Part shown: one piece after another, positions 1 to 10,367 of the stretch | Numbering within the stretch: the stretch's first letter is position 1 | Layout: every line of letters starts with the position of its first letter | From: Maylandia zebra | Taxonomy: Eukaryota; Chordata; Actinopteri; Cichliformes; Cichlidae | Assembly: GCF_041146795.1 (NCBI RefSeq) | Contig: NC_135178.1 | Span: 1,217,344-1,281,343 of the forward strand | Length of the DNA: 64,000 nucleotides | Reading direction: 5' to 3' | Position numbers and translations under genes: made by a program | Notes under the pieces: generated by a model | Told to the model about the DNA's origin: nothing | Databases searched by the model: none | The model's input: the letters and a program-made list of their open reading frames with translations, nothing else

Positions 1-489
1 AACACGGTCAGACAAGGCGGCAAAAGGGCAGTGATCTGTCCGTCAGTATGAAGTTGGTGTGTGCTTTGGTGAACAAAAACTCCAGACCGGTAGCAGGAAG
101 GTGCGAGACTCGTGTTTCACTGGAATAGTGGTGAATTAAAACATCCTTTGTTGGGGACATTTAGGTGTAAATGCATCCATACAGGTGAGACAGAGGCAGA
201 CCAGACAGTGAAGAAAACAAGGCAAACATTAGAAATATTAAAACGGAAATATAGGATTAATATAACATACAATTGGGGAAAATGTAAGGAACACAATGTA
301 AATGATATTGTAAAGTCATTAAAACAGCATACTCTGATTAAAAGAAACAGATAATTGGGTAGGATGATGATGATGATGATGATAATAATAATAATAATAA
401 TAATAATACTAATAAAATAAAAAAACATGTACAAGATGGGTATGTATACTTGTAGCCAGAACTTAACAACTATAAAGTTGTAGCATGTC
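1..489 (+). repeat. Left arm of a long inverted repeat (SWIM element)
   Basis: This segment is the near-identical reverse complement of 2712-3159, with matching throughout and small differences near the AT-rich tract. It touches the window edge, so its outer end is not visible. Homology stops near 489, where the arms diverge. An 80-codon reading frame is preserved in both arms (112-354 here, 2806-3048 minus in the other), but I do not recognise it and it simply reflects arm identity. The arm is probably the end of a DNA element or of two oppositely oriented copies. Confidence 0.8.
361..414. repeat. GAT/AAT trinucleotide microsatellite
   Basis: A run of GAT units changes into AAT units inside the left inverted-repeat arm. 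The matching place in the right arm (about 2772-2798) is shorter, so the tract length differs between the arms although the flanks are nearly identical. Confidence 0.85.
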
Positions 490-1286
490 AGTACCTTACC
501 CCATCCATTATATCCACACTTTCAGAAAAGGATATGGTCAATATCTTTACAAATACTATCTAAACTTAAACTGGATATCCCCTCTGCTTCTTCTGCTTCT
601 CGTATACACCCTCAGGGTTTGTGATCAGCCAGCGGCTGATATGATCATTAATCCTGTAAAATAATATTCTTTCGGTTTATGAATCTGTTTGCATGGATTT
701 CTTAATCTGTTTCCACTGTTAGCAGAAGTTGTGCATGCAGTTTTGGTGTGCTGCTCTCCAAGACTACAAGCTGCGTTAAAGTTGGAAGTAACTGGCCGAT
801 GTTCCACTGTTGAAGATCAGCTGTGCCCATTTGTTGCACATTGTGGGTATGGAGAAGTTGAGGCCCTTGCAGGCTACCCACAATTTCCCCAAACTGAGCG
901 ATTATACATCTTCCTTCCATATTTGTATCTTGTGTCACTAAAAATAATTTTATTTAATTTTATACATTGATTAATGACCTGCAGAATCTCCTTATCATAT
1001 TAAGTGATTCATAATTGTCACTTTATGCTTTCTCCATCTTGAAAGTGATGACATCCTTGCATTACATCCTTTAGGTTCATTTTCTGCAGGCAGGTTTCTG
1101 ACAGAGAACAGGCAGATTTACACTATAACATGCAGCGTTCTATAGATGGACACATAAAGAAATGAAAAATTACATGTATGTGCTAACTTTCTAAACACTG
1201 TTACATTAATGATTAAGTAGATAAAACATTTATGTCAGCCTTGGCTCATAGTTCATTTAAAGACAAGAACTTTGTGTGTGTTTCAG

Positions 1287-1606
1287 GTCCTGCACTCTCA
1301 AAGACTGAATGAACCAGCATTGCAGCCATGGGTCACTGTGAGCATCACAGGGAAGGTTGAAGCCGCCCACTGCAGCTGTAAGGCCGGAGTCACGGAGACC
1401 TGCACCCATGTCACTGCTCTTCTGTTTAATGTAGAAGCAACAGTGATCTGTGGCACAAGGACTGTTACAGATGAACCTGCATACTGGGTTTTGCTGGGTA
1501 ATATGACCAAGATACAGCCAGAGGTTGGCCATAAGATAGACTTATCCTCTTCAGCTGCCCAAAAAAAGGCTCTTGATCAGAACAAACAGACCATCTGTAG
1601 TGACAG
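1287..1606 (+). pseudogene. SWIM zinc-finger exon of a transposon-encoded protein
   Basis: The segment follows a good acceptor (TTTCAG at 1281-1286) and reads VLHSQRLNEPALQPWVTV, then a SWIM zinc finger with the pattern CxC...CxH (HCSCKAGVTETCTHVTALLF), then a conserved stretch with YW and a KIDLSSSAAQKKALDQ motif. A donor-like AG/GTAAAA follows at 1606. SWIM fingers of this kind occur in large fish transposon-type proteins, often with YqaJ-like nuclease domains. No nuclease domain can be seen in this window. The exon lies between the inverted repeats, which supports a mobile origin. The upstream frame at 689-970 is not recognisable, so the gene is either incomplete or spread over exons I cannot define. 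Confidence 0.6.
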
Positions 1607-2043
1607 GTAAAAGGAGCCATCCTCAAAAAAGAAAAATCCCACCTGCTACTGTGGAGGAGTTGTCACTGCTATAATGCCATCATGTTTTATCTAGGGGTCT
1701 AGATTTATGCCTATAGTGCACTGCCATGTAAATAATTTGCATTTACTGAATGAGTATCACTGTTCAAAAATTGAATAAAGAAACAAACAAATTTTTGCCT
1801 TCTTTTTTTTTTTTTAATTAAAACCACTTTATAGAACATCACATCAGTTACAATGTAGAATCCATGTCACTGGAGAATTTTGATTCAATAAACAGTAAAA
1901 AGGTGAGCTGTGAAGACCAAGGACAAGTGCAGCTCACAGGTTTTCTATCCAAGGAATCCCAGAAGATTGCATGGTGTCATTGCCCAGCAGCTGTTCGCAG
2001 GACATATGGACTCAACCTCAACAATCCCTCACACTGAGCAGCA

Positions 2044-2110
2044 TGAAGTGACAGTGCAGAGGAAAAACTCCCCTTTAACAAGAAGAAACCTCCAGCAGAA
2101 CCCGGTTCAG
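2044..2110 (-). repeat. L2-like LINE 3' tail fragment
   Basis: On the minus strand this matches the conserved L2-like 3' untranslated motif seen in full at about 8220-8290 (GGTTTCTTCCTGTTAAAAGG type). It sits inside the SWIM element, so it was either carried along or inserted later. Confidence 0.5.
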
Positions 2111-2711
2111 TACCAGCAGCCATCTGGGTTTGGAGGAGAGAGAGAGACACAGAACTACCAAAAGTATATTTTTTTTTATGTGATTGACTGTTGTTGTAAT
2201 TCAAGCCCTGAGTGTAGAGCAGGTAAGATATAAAGTTGCATCCTAAATTCCATGCTCATGCAGAGTGTTTAGTTTATGACTTTTTCACCTGGTCATTTCT
2301 TGATGAACAGATGGTCTTTTAGGGTTGACCAAGCTGGTACCTTGACTCTGTTCTCTGCAAGATGTTGCAAAAAACAAAATCATATGGAGACAATATTGGA
2401 CACAAAATATATAACAATTTAGTTAAATGTAGCATTAACTCATAAGTCTTGCTAAAGTAAACCTTGTATTCTGATTCATCACAGCAGCAGTTCAGTTGGA
2501 TGATGTCAGTAACTGCAGCAAGTGTCTTGCTGACTGAATAATTACATCTTGCATAATCTGAAACAAACACATAAAGACAGAAACAATTTATAAATTAACG
2601 TTTGATAAAATCTAAGAATTAATCATTTATTAGATACCAATATGAATATGTCTACCATAAAACTTGTGTGGAGCGAAGTTACATTCAATCAAGATGGTCT
2701 GGCATGCTACA

Positions 2712-3159
2712 ACTTTGTAGTTGTTAAGTTCTGGCTACAAGTATATATACCCATCTTGTACATGTTCTTTAACATTATTATTATTATCATCATCATCCTA
2801 CCCAATTATCTGTTTCTTTTAATCAGAGTATGCTGTTTTAATGACTTTACAATATCATTTACATTGTGTTCCTTACATTTTCCCCAATTGTATGTTATAT
2901 TAATCCTATATTTCCGTTTTAATATTTCTAATGTTTGCCTTGTTTTCTTCACTGTCTGGTCTGCCTCTGTCTCACCTGTATGGATGCATTTACACCTAAA
3001 TGTCCCCAACAAAGGATGTTTTAATTCACCACTATTCCAGTGAAACACGAGTCTCGCACCTTCCTGCTACCGGTCTGGAGTTTTTGTTCACCAAAGCACA
3101 CACCAACTTCATACTGACGGACAGATCACTGCCCTTTTGCCGCCTTGTCTGACCGTGTT
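2712..3159 (-). repeat. Right arm of the long inverted repeat
   Basis: This is the reverse complement of 1-489, slightly shorter because its microsatellite is shorter. The matching stretch reaches the left window edge, so the true repeat may be longer than shown. The sequence continues without an obvious boundary into 3160-3580, which ends in a minus-strand exon-like segment. Confidence 0.8.
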
Positions 3160-3550
3160 TTGTGGCTTTGGTTCACTTCGCCTCACTCTTCCCCATTCTT
3201 GTCATTAAATCAGGCCGTTCTGCAACCATGGCAGCCATTCAATCTATGGCTTTATTCATGGTGTATTTTACCCCTTCACCAAAGGCCGTTTTCGTTTACA
3301 ACATTATATTTGCAGTGTTCGTCTATCTATCAATATCTGCGGAGTATTTTTTAACGAGTATCCTATTTTCTAAAGCACAGCATGTAAAGGGTAGCTCGGT
3401 TAGCAGGATGCTAGCATGTAGCGCTTAGTGAGACACGCCTCAGACGAGTTGAGCAAAGACCCCGTCTGTGTACTTTATACGTGAGCAACGGATTTAAATA
3501 AAATTAACGTTTCAAAAGACAAACTTGAAGATAAAAAACAATATACTTAC

Positions 3551-3580
3551 CGGAGAATCGCCAGGGTTTGCCGCTTCCAT
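3551..3580 (-). CDS. Candidate first coding exon, unidentified gene
   Basis: On the minus strand an ATG at 3580 opens ten codons (MEAANPGDSP), followed at once by a strong donor CCG/GTAAGTAT. The exon would be read leftwards, towards the right arm of the inverted repeat. No downstream exon can be assigned with confidence. It may be the start of the element's own gene, since a mirrored copy would lie just outside the left window edge. I do not recognise the product. Confidence 0.3.
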
Positions 3581-3901
3581 TTTGCTGCTCCTAAATTCAA
3601 AACTGCCTCTGCAGTCAGGCAGGGGAGGCGTGGAAATTGTCTTTGAGTTAGTCAAACGTTTTCCTTAGTTCGAGTAGATGATAAAATAAAAATAAATGGG
3701 ATTTTAAGTAGGACTAGGCGTTCTGTAATGATCTCTATTTAGGAGAAAAACTTAATCACTCACCTCTAAACAGCTCTCTTTTAGGAGACACACTGCTGGC
3801 TAACGGTGTCATGTGATCAAACAGCGTAATTTAATTGGCCGAGAGCCACTCGACTCGATCTGGTGCTGATTGCTCTGGCTTGGGTCATTAAAGTTCATCA
3901 C

Positions 3902-4072
3902 TTTTGCAGTTGAATTTTTGCAGGTGAATTTTTGCAAGTGAATTTTTTGCAGGTGAATTTTTGCAGGTGAATTTTTGGCAGGTGAATTTTTTTCAGGTGA
4001 ATTTTTGCAGGTGAATTTTTTGCAGGTGAATTTTTGCAGGTGAATTTTTGCAGGTGAATATTTTTGCAGGGA
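3902..4072. repeat. Minisatellite, 14-17 bp unit (GTGAATTTTTGCAG)
   Basis: About eleven tandem copies of a unit close to GTGAATTTTTGCAG run through the stretch. The length varies by a few T residues, and a few units have a substitution such as CAAG or TCAG. It sits between the SWIM element and the L2-like LINE and encodes nothing. Confidence 0.9.
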
Positions 4073-4131
4073 AATTTGGAGGATAAAAATTCAGTGTCAT
4101 AAATTCAATGTCTAAAAATACTTGAATTCTG

Positions 4132-5006
4132 ATGATACTATATTTCTTCCATACTCTCCTGTCTGATCATTTCCTGATTACATTTACAATAATTGATTAC
4201 ACAGCAGTGGAGAGTAGACTTTATCACAGTAGATGTCTTTCTGAAAGCGCTGTAACTAAGTTTAAGAATATAATCCACCCGCTGTTATCATCTTCAATGC
4301 CCTGTACCAACATAGAGCAGTTTCAGTCAGGTTGCAGAGCTCATCACAGCACAGAAACAGCTTTAGTGAAGGTTACAAATGATCTTCTTATGGCCTCTGA
4401 CAGTGGACTCATCTCTGTGCTTGTCCTGCTAGACCTTAGTGCAGCGTTCGATACTGTCGACCATAATATCCTATTAGAGCGATTAGAACATGCTGTAGGT
4501 ATTACAGGTACTGCACTGCAGTGGTTTGTATCATATCTATCTAATAGACTCCAGTTTGTGCATGTAAATGGAGAGTCCTCTTCACACACTGAGGTTAATA
4601 TGGAGTTCCACAGGGTTCAGTGCTAGGACCAATTCTGTTTACATTATACATGCTTCCCTTAGGCAGCATCATTAGAAGACATAGCATACATTTACACTGC
4701 TATGCAGATGACACCCAGCTCTATCTGTGCATGAAGCCAGATAACACACACCAATGAGTTAAACTGCAGGAATGTCTTAAAGACATAAAGACCTGGATGG
4801 CCGCTAACTTTCTGCTTCTTAATTCAGATCAAACTGAGGTTATTGTACTCGGCCCTGAAAAGCTTAGAAATATGGTATCTAAGCAGATTCTTCCTCTGGA
4901 TGGCATTACCTTGGCCTCCAGTAACGCTGTGAGGAACCTTGGAGTCATTTTTGACCAGGACATGTCCTTCAACGCACATATTAAACAAATATGTAAGACT
5001 GCTTTC
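4132..5006 (+). pseudogene. L2-like LINE reverse transcriptase fragment (5' part)
   Basis: The translation contains RT core motifs of an L2/CR1-type LINE: a [17 protein letters not shown] block, [16 protein letters not shown] (RT motif A), a frame change near 4615, then [23 protein letters not shown] (the catalytic YADD, motif C) and a thumb region ending VRNLGVIFDQDMSFNAHI. The frame is broken by a shift and by a stop between CMKPDNTHQ and ELQECLK. The 5' part (endonuclease and ORF1) is missing. Coding stops abruptly at 5006, where a hAT element has inserted. The C-terminal part of the same LINE family resumes at 7817, so the two pieces are probably one broken copy, with roughly a hundred codons lost in between. 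Confidence 0.8.
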
Positions 5007-5211
5007 TAGTGCTGTTCGATATAACAATATATATCGGATGACGATATAAAAACGTCTATCGTTTCATTTTACGCTATCGTTTGTTTCGTGGTGTTGCAAA
5101 ATAAACTGTTTACGCCAATATTTTTTCATCGTTTTGATGATCATTGTAGTGGCTATATTAATTTCCTAAAGTTCTCTCTTTCTCTTATATTTAATATAAC
5201 CACACTACAAG
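5007..5211 (+). mobile_element. hAT element terminal fragment (copy A)
   Basis: It begins TAGTGCTGTTCGATATAAC and then resembles, in reverse, the right end of the complete hAT at 45306-46366: the cgatataaaaacg block, the TGTTGCAAAATAAACTG block and the CTCTTATA block are shared. The other end is missing; at 5212 the sequence switches to a different hAT family. The insertion point interrupts the L2-like RT. Confidence 0.6.
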
Positions 5212-6158
5212 GTGGTTTGGGAAAATAAATTAAAAGTATTTAGCTGAAGTGTATTTTTTTTATGTTAGTTCTTTTTTTTAAACTTGTAGTTCTAAATTGG
5301 AAGATTATTGTGATATTGAAATATTTTTTTATTTTTTCATCGCTCAAAATAAGCGTAACGCTCGCGGAAGCCGGTGTACCCGCCGAAACGCCATGCATTT
5401 ATCGAGACTTTCAACCCCAGGTAGGCCAATTATGGATCTTCGGATCCACATTATGTCAGCAGCTCCACTGTGAGCTATGTTAAAAACAAACACCGCTCAC
5501 GCCTCACAGACGACATCTTACAGTCCTGCGTAAAGATGAAAGTGACTTCGTACAGCCCCGATCTGCAGACACTGTGCGCAGAGGTTCAGGAGCAGAAGTC
5601 CCGTTGTAAACATATCACGAAAGACCCGATGGTGTTTGCATGAACACGCTTTTCAGCATCTCTTTATTGACCACTTTTCACACACGGTTGCTGTACGCAT
5701 ACAGCCAGCTGTAGCTTTTCAGCTCACAGCCCGACATATACCAACAACAGCATAGAGAGCACAGACGCTCAGGTGCGTCCGCCTCCCCTGCAGCGGCGCT
5801 GCAGACCACGCCCCGCCACAGACATTAACCAGGTAAAATACATATTTAGGCAGAATTTTGCAAATATCTATTTTTTTTAGCAGCATAGTGCTTTTTTTCC
5901 AATTATTTTTTAAAAGTCAGGTCAAGGCTCCAAAAGCCCAAAGGCGATATGAGGGTGGCGGCTCACAACAGTTTTTGTTTCCTGGATCCTTTTAGTTCAG
6001 CTGGGTGTCTTTCCTTTTGTTATATTTCTTTAGGAGTTCAAAATGTGTTCATTACATAAATAACATGTCATTTTCTCTGTAGCATTTCATGGATTTCATA
6101 AGCAACACACTTTAGTTGTTCACACAAAGCATACAAGTAAAAAACAATATATACAGTG
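5212..6158 (-). mobile_element. hAT element (copy B), larger piece
   Basis: This is a reverse-orientation relative of the complete hAT at 59310-60474 and matches along most of its length, including the GGAAGCCGGTGTACCCGCC, AAGATGAAAGTGACTTCGTAC and AGGTCAAGGCTCCAAAAGC blocks. Its terminal inverted repeat on this side is lost. The piece stops at 6158 in the 8-bp ATACAGTG repeat that flanks the hAT inserted into it, and resumes at 7732. Confidence 0.75.
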
Positions 6159-7723
6159 CAAGGGGGTAGATTTGGTTTTGGCGTTGGTGGGGACGGACGA
6201 TTCAACCATCGAACCCTGTTTCTTTTTTTCCCTTTTTGTCTTTGCTTCTTGATTTAAAAAAAAGGAGAAATATACTTGCCTACATATGCTATTCTACATG
6301 CTTTTAAACCATTTAAAATTACAATTCATAGTTTTACATGTGAATTATATAATGTTAAATTACTATTAAACAAATGACTGACTAAGTGTTTTAGGCTTTA
6401 GTTTACTTCAGCCATATTCCATATAAATCAGGTATCATACAAACATAAAAATAGCTTCAAATACAGTCATGACAATAAAAGAATATGACTTCAAGGACTT
6501 AACAACATTACTTCAGTTACACCAACATCTCTGATACATTAGCACTAAGGGGACACTGAATGCAGTACCTGCGTTTTATCCTCAGATTACAATTATTCTG
6601 TGCTTGATGTGCCTCACCTTTGGGCCTGGCTCTTCCCCTCTGACTGCACTGGGACATATTGCCACCTGATAAAATAACACATTGATTTGTGCCATATAAA
6701 AGTGAGACATGTCAATTCAGATTCTTTGTCAAACATACACTAATGAATCAATTTACATCAGCAGCCTAACAATTGTCATGATAATAAATACTAGTTAATC
6801 TATAGCACCAAATCATCAGCCAGTCACCTGTGAGCTCGCCTCTTCACCTCTGTCTGAGCTACAACATGGCAGAGCTGCCTCTGTCACCTGATGAATAACA
6901 GTGAGACATTCCACATACATGCAGTCACACATGTGCTTCAAATACAGTCATGAACCAACAAGTCATCATCCAATTTCACCTGTGACCTTCTGTCACCATT
7001 GCTCTCTGAGCTTTGGGTTGGTTGAAATATTTGCATATCATGATGACATTTTATCTCAAAAATGAACCCTATGAATACGTCAGTGCGATTAGGATGAAAT
7101 TATTGTGTCACCAACATTTTAACATTAAACATATAATTCTAACAGCCTCTGTAAACTAATATCCGGGCTGCTCGAGGCTGACGTTTTCTGACAGTTTCAA
7201 TCAAAATGAGAAACGCTGCTCTGAGACTGAGAGAACTAATAGTGCTGCCTGTTATGCAGTTAGTTTCCCAAACACGTTATTCATGGTTACATACAGTTTC
7301 AGACTGATGTGGGCCAAAGCCTAGCACAGCCTGTAACGTTATTGTGACACATTTTATGAGTGAACTTGGCTTTAAGTGACTTACAGGTTTCTTTGAAAAA
7401 CACTTTCTTATATCCAGGTTCTTCCTCTTTGCTGCCGTCCTCCTCTCCTCCTTGCAGCGCAGGTTTGCCGCTGCTGAAACTAAACAGAGCTCCCTGAAAG
7501 GCTCAGCCAATCACATTGGCCATATTTGTCACATGATGTAGGACTCCAGTAGAGAACGTAATTTAACTCTTTCTGCACCGCTGGGTGAATGAGACGCTGA
7601 CAGATCGTTTTTTTCTTGATTTTCTTTATTCGAAGAGATCAAATTATTGGTGGGGACAATTCAATAATCGCAGGATATTGGTGGGGACATGTCCCTTCCG
7701 TCCACGCCAAGTCTACGCCCTTG
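6159..7723 (-). mobile_element. hAT transposon nested in copy B, perfect 8-bp duplication
   Basis: The element is flanked by ATACAGTG at 6151-6158 and 7724-7731. Its ends, CAAGGGGGTAGATTTGG and the complement of CCAAGTCTACGCCCTTG, form imperfect terminal inverted repeats. An 8-bp duplication is the signature of hAT elements. Inside, minus-strand exon-like segments carry the start of a TTF/ZMYM1-like hAT transposase (see 7385-7510), with further short exon-like pieces near 6600-6660 and 6830-6900. The catalytic region is absent, so this is a deleted, non-autonomous copy. Confidence 0.85.
7385..7510 (-). pseudogene. First exon of a ZMYM1/TTF-like hAT transposase
   Basis: An ATG at 7510 opens 42 codons that end KRKNLDIRKCFSKKP, followed directly by a consensus donor (CCT/GTAAGTCAC). 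A basic KRK-x-LDIR-x-FF-like start is typical of hAT proteins annotated as zinc finger MYM-type protein 1-like. The exon lies inside the hAT at 6159-7723 and is read leftwards. The remaining exons are short or missing, so no transposase can be made. Confidence 0.5.
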
Positions 7724-7731
7724 ATACAGTG

Positions 7732-7816
7732 TTATCTTCATTTTAGATGTCAAAAAGTATTTGCGGCTCCCAGTGTTTACCTTTGCGTGGAAACCGGGTC
7801 CAAATGCTGACCCCTG
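7732..7816 (-). mobile_element. hAT copy B, terminal piece
   Basis: It continues copy B after the nested hAT. It holds the block reading TGTCAAAAAGTATTTGCGG, shared with 59385-59403 in reverse, and ends GCTGACCCCTG, the family terminus. About 20 bases present in the copy at 59310-59345 are missing just before the terminus. Confidence 0.8.
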
Positions 7817-8423
7817 TCCTAGAGTATTTAAAAGTAGAATGGGAGGCAGAGCCTTCAGTTTTCAGGCCCCTCTTCTGTGGAACCAGCTTCCAGTTTGGAT
7901 TCGGGAGACAGACACTCTCTACTTTCAAGATCAGGCTTCAAACTTTCCTTTTTGCTAAAGCATATAGTTAGGGCTGGACCAGGTGACCCTGAATCCTCCC
8001 TTAGTTATGCTGCAATAGACGTAGGCTGCCGGGGATTCCCATGATGCATTGAGTTTTTCCTTTCCAGTCACCTTTCTCACTCACTATGTGTTAACAGACC
8101 TCTCTGCATTGAATCATATCTGTTATTAACCTCTGTCTCTCTTCCACAGCATGTCTTTATCCTGTCTTCCTTCTCTCACCCCAACCAATCACAGCAGATG
8201 GCCCCGCCCCTCCCTGAGCCTGGTTCTACCGGAGGTTTCTTCCTGTTAAAAGGGAGTTTTTCCTTCCCACTGTCACCAAAGTGCTTGCTCATAGGGGGTC
8301 ATGTGATTGTTGGGTTTATGTCTGTGTGTATTATTGTAGGGTCGACCTTACAATGTAAAGCTCCTTGAGGCGACTGTTGTTGTGATTTGGCGCTGTATAA
8401 ATACAATTGAATTGAATTGAATT
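7817..8423 (+). pseudogene. L2-like LINE, C-terminal end and 3' tail
   Basis: The translation resumes with the conserved L2-type C-terminus (SRMGGRAFSFQAPLLWNQLP, then TDTL and FK/QDQASNF in shifted frames). A 3' untranslated region follows with the GGTTTCTTCCTGTTAAAAGG block, TGATTTGGCGCTGTATAAAT and an ATTGA pentamer tail at 8405-8423. It is the 3' part of the LINE whose RT lies at 4132-5006. The frame is broken. Confidence 0.85.
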
Positions 8424-8773
8424 ACAGCAGTGTAACTGAGACCACAGGGCACAGAACTACTAACTCTGAAAGAAGTACAGTAAGCAGCGCACTGTGTGAA
8501 GTCATGTATGTAAACTTCAAGTTTAGCCTTTTGATGGTTGTCAGGATGAGTTTTAGAGCCTGTTAACCCAGAGTCACCCCAACTGATCCATTATGGTCAA
8601 TTCTGATACCAAAAAATGACTTGAGATCAGGAGAGCAGCTGACCCTGCTGTTAGGAATTTGAGGCTCGTCTTACTTGATTTCTGGTTCTGCTGCTTCTGT
8701 GCTGAGCTCTCATTACCAATGCAGCTCAGGCTGTTTCCTCTACACCGTGACAGGGAAGCAGCTGAGGCTTTAT
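8424..8773. other. No gene or recognised repeat
   Basis: Unique-looking sequence between the L2-like tail and the piggyBac-like remnant. I see no long frame, RNA gene or repeat in it. Confidence 0.5.
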
Positions 8774-9333
8774 TTAACCCTTCTGTTATGTTGTGGGTCC
8801 AACTGACTGTTTTGATATTTGAAAAACATTTTTAAAAATGGTTCAAATTGCTTTTTTAACATGAAACTTATTTTGCTTTGCTAAAAAAGTGTGATCAACA
8901 TATAAATGGTCCATCTGACATATCTTTAACCCTGCAGGTTCATATTACATAGATACGGTTCGAGTCAGTTTGACCTGGCAGTCAAAGTGGAGGCTAACGG
9001 GGTGAGCCATATTTCACTTCAAACACACAACTGACTTACTGACCTCATGTGTAAAGTGATGTTATGACGTTTGATGGGAACCTTTTCTGCTCTCCGGCCA
9101 GCTCCAACCACACTGAATGTACACTCAGCAGGAAATGAGCAGAGTACATAAGGACTCTGCAGCCTGTCAGTTTATTACCAAACGGGCAGCAGAAGTAAAA
9201 AGCTGAGAGCCCAGCAGGCTCTGGAGCTTTGATCACAGGGTGGGAGATTCGTCTGAGGAGGATGTGGCTGAAGAACATCTTGAAGTCTCAGGATTCAGAT
9301 TATGAACCAAATGAGGAAACTGCTGTTCATATC

Positions 9334-10367
9334 TAGGGATGGGTATCGTTTAGGTTTTATCCGATACCGGTGCCAAATCGGTACTTTTGAAACGGTGCCG
9401 GTGCTCAAACGGTGCTCAAACCGGTGCTTAAAGAATGGAGAACACAAAATTGGTCCAAAAACCTCTCATGTTCAGCTGTTTTTGTAAAAAGATAACAATG
9501 TTAGCCTTTTCTGCAGCTATGGGGCATATATGGTATCACTCTTGGCTGGAAGCAGTGCTTAAACAATGGAAAAAACACAAACTTTGTCTAAAAACCTCTC
9601 ATGTTTAGCTGTTTTCCACTTTTTCTTTGGTCATTTTAGCCTTTTTGTCCAGGGTGAAGGGAGTATCTGCCATCAAACAGGAAGACAGCCGCATGTAGCT
9701 ATGATGATGTTTGCTAGTTCACCTTACATGCATTAATGTAATAACGTGGTTAGCCTACTCAACGTAAATTACACACGAACAACATTAAGCTACTCACGCA
9801 GAGAAGAACGGCTGCTGCTGCATCATCATCCTCATCATTTCTGCTACACTGGCAGGGCTAGGGGCCAGGACTCTCCTCTTCGTGTTTTTGGGGGATGTTG
9901 CTAACTCCGGGTCCGATAACAGGCACCACACCCGCAGTAGATGTGCTCGGTGTGAGGTCTCGCAGCAAGCTATCAAATACGGTGCATTTCTCGGCTTTAA
10001 AAAAATGCTATGCGTCGCCAGGTGTTTCATCAGATTTGAGGTGTTACCTCCTTTGACAGTATCACAGTATCAGCTTAAAGCACTTGTTGCTGCTGAGTTT
10101 GCATCTTTTGCTGTGAAGTACAGCCAGACTTTTGACCGCTTCGCCTTGGGCATTTTTAATCTGTAGCTCTGCTCTAAAAGAACGTACGTACCTGGCCCCG
10201 CCTACTATCCTCGGAAACGTAAAATGATTGGCTAGAAGTGTATCACAGCTCAGGAAAAAAAAGCACTGAAATAAAGCACCGAAATGTGCGCTGCTTTTCG
10301 GTCTGGTTACTACCGTTTATGTCAGAACCGGTGCCATCATGGCACCGGACACCGGTACCCATCCCTA
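9334..10367 (-). mobile_element. hAT transposon with perfect 8-bp duplication
   Basis: It is flanked by TTCATATC at 9326-9333 and 10368-10375. The ends are TAGGGATGGGTATCG on the left and GGTACCCATCCCTA on the right, with a CCGGTGCC-rich subterminal region at both sides. It carries a minus-strand BED zinc-finger exon. It lies inside the piggyBac-like remnant, so it is the younger insertion. Confidence 0.9.
9794..10153 (-). pseudogene. BED zinc-finger exon of a ZBED-like hAT transposase
   Basis: An ATG at 10153 opens MPKAKRSKVWLYFTAKDAN, the usual start of a BED finger (SKVW-x-YF). A stop follows after SAATSALS. In the next frame come GGNTSNLMKHLATHS, the second half of the finger with its histidines, and an acidic, methionine- and glutamine-rich linker. 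The expected cysteine pair has been lost around the stop. No catalytic domain follows, because the element is only 1 kb long. Confidence 0.65.

Noticed and set aside
112-354. 80-codon frame in both arms of the inverted repeat
   Set aside because: Its presence in both arms follows from arm identity and is not independent evidence of coding; no homologue is recognised.
4344-4589. 81-codon minus-strand frame opposite the L2-like RT
   Set aside because: It is a shadow of the RT motif A region on the plus strand.
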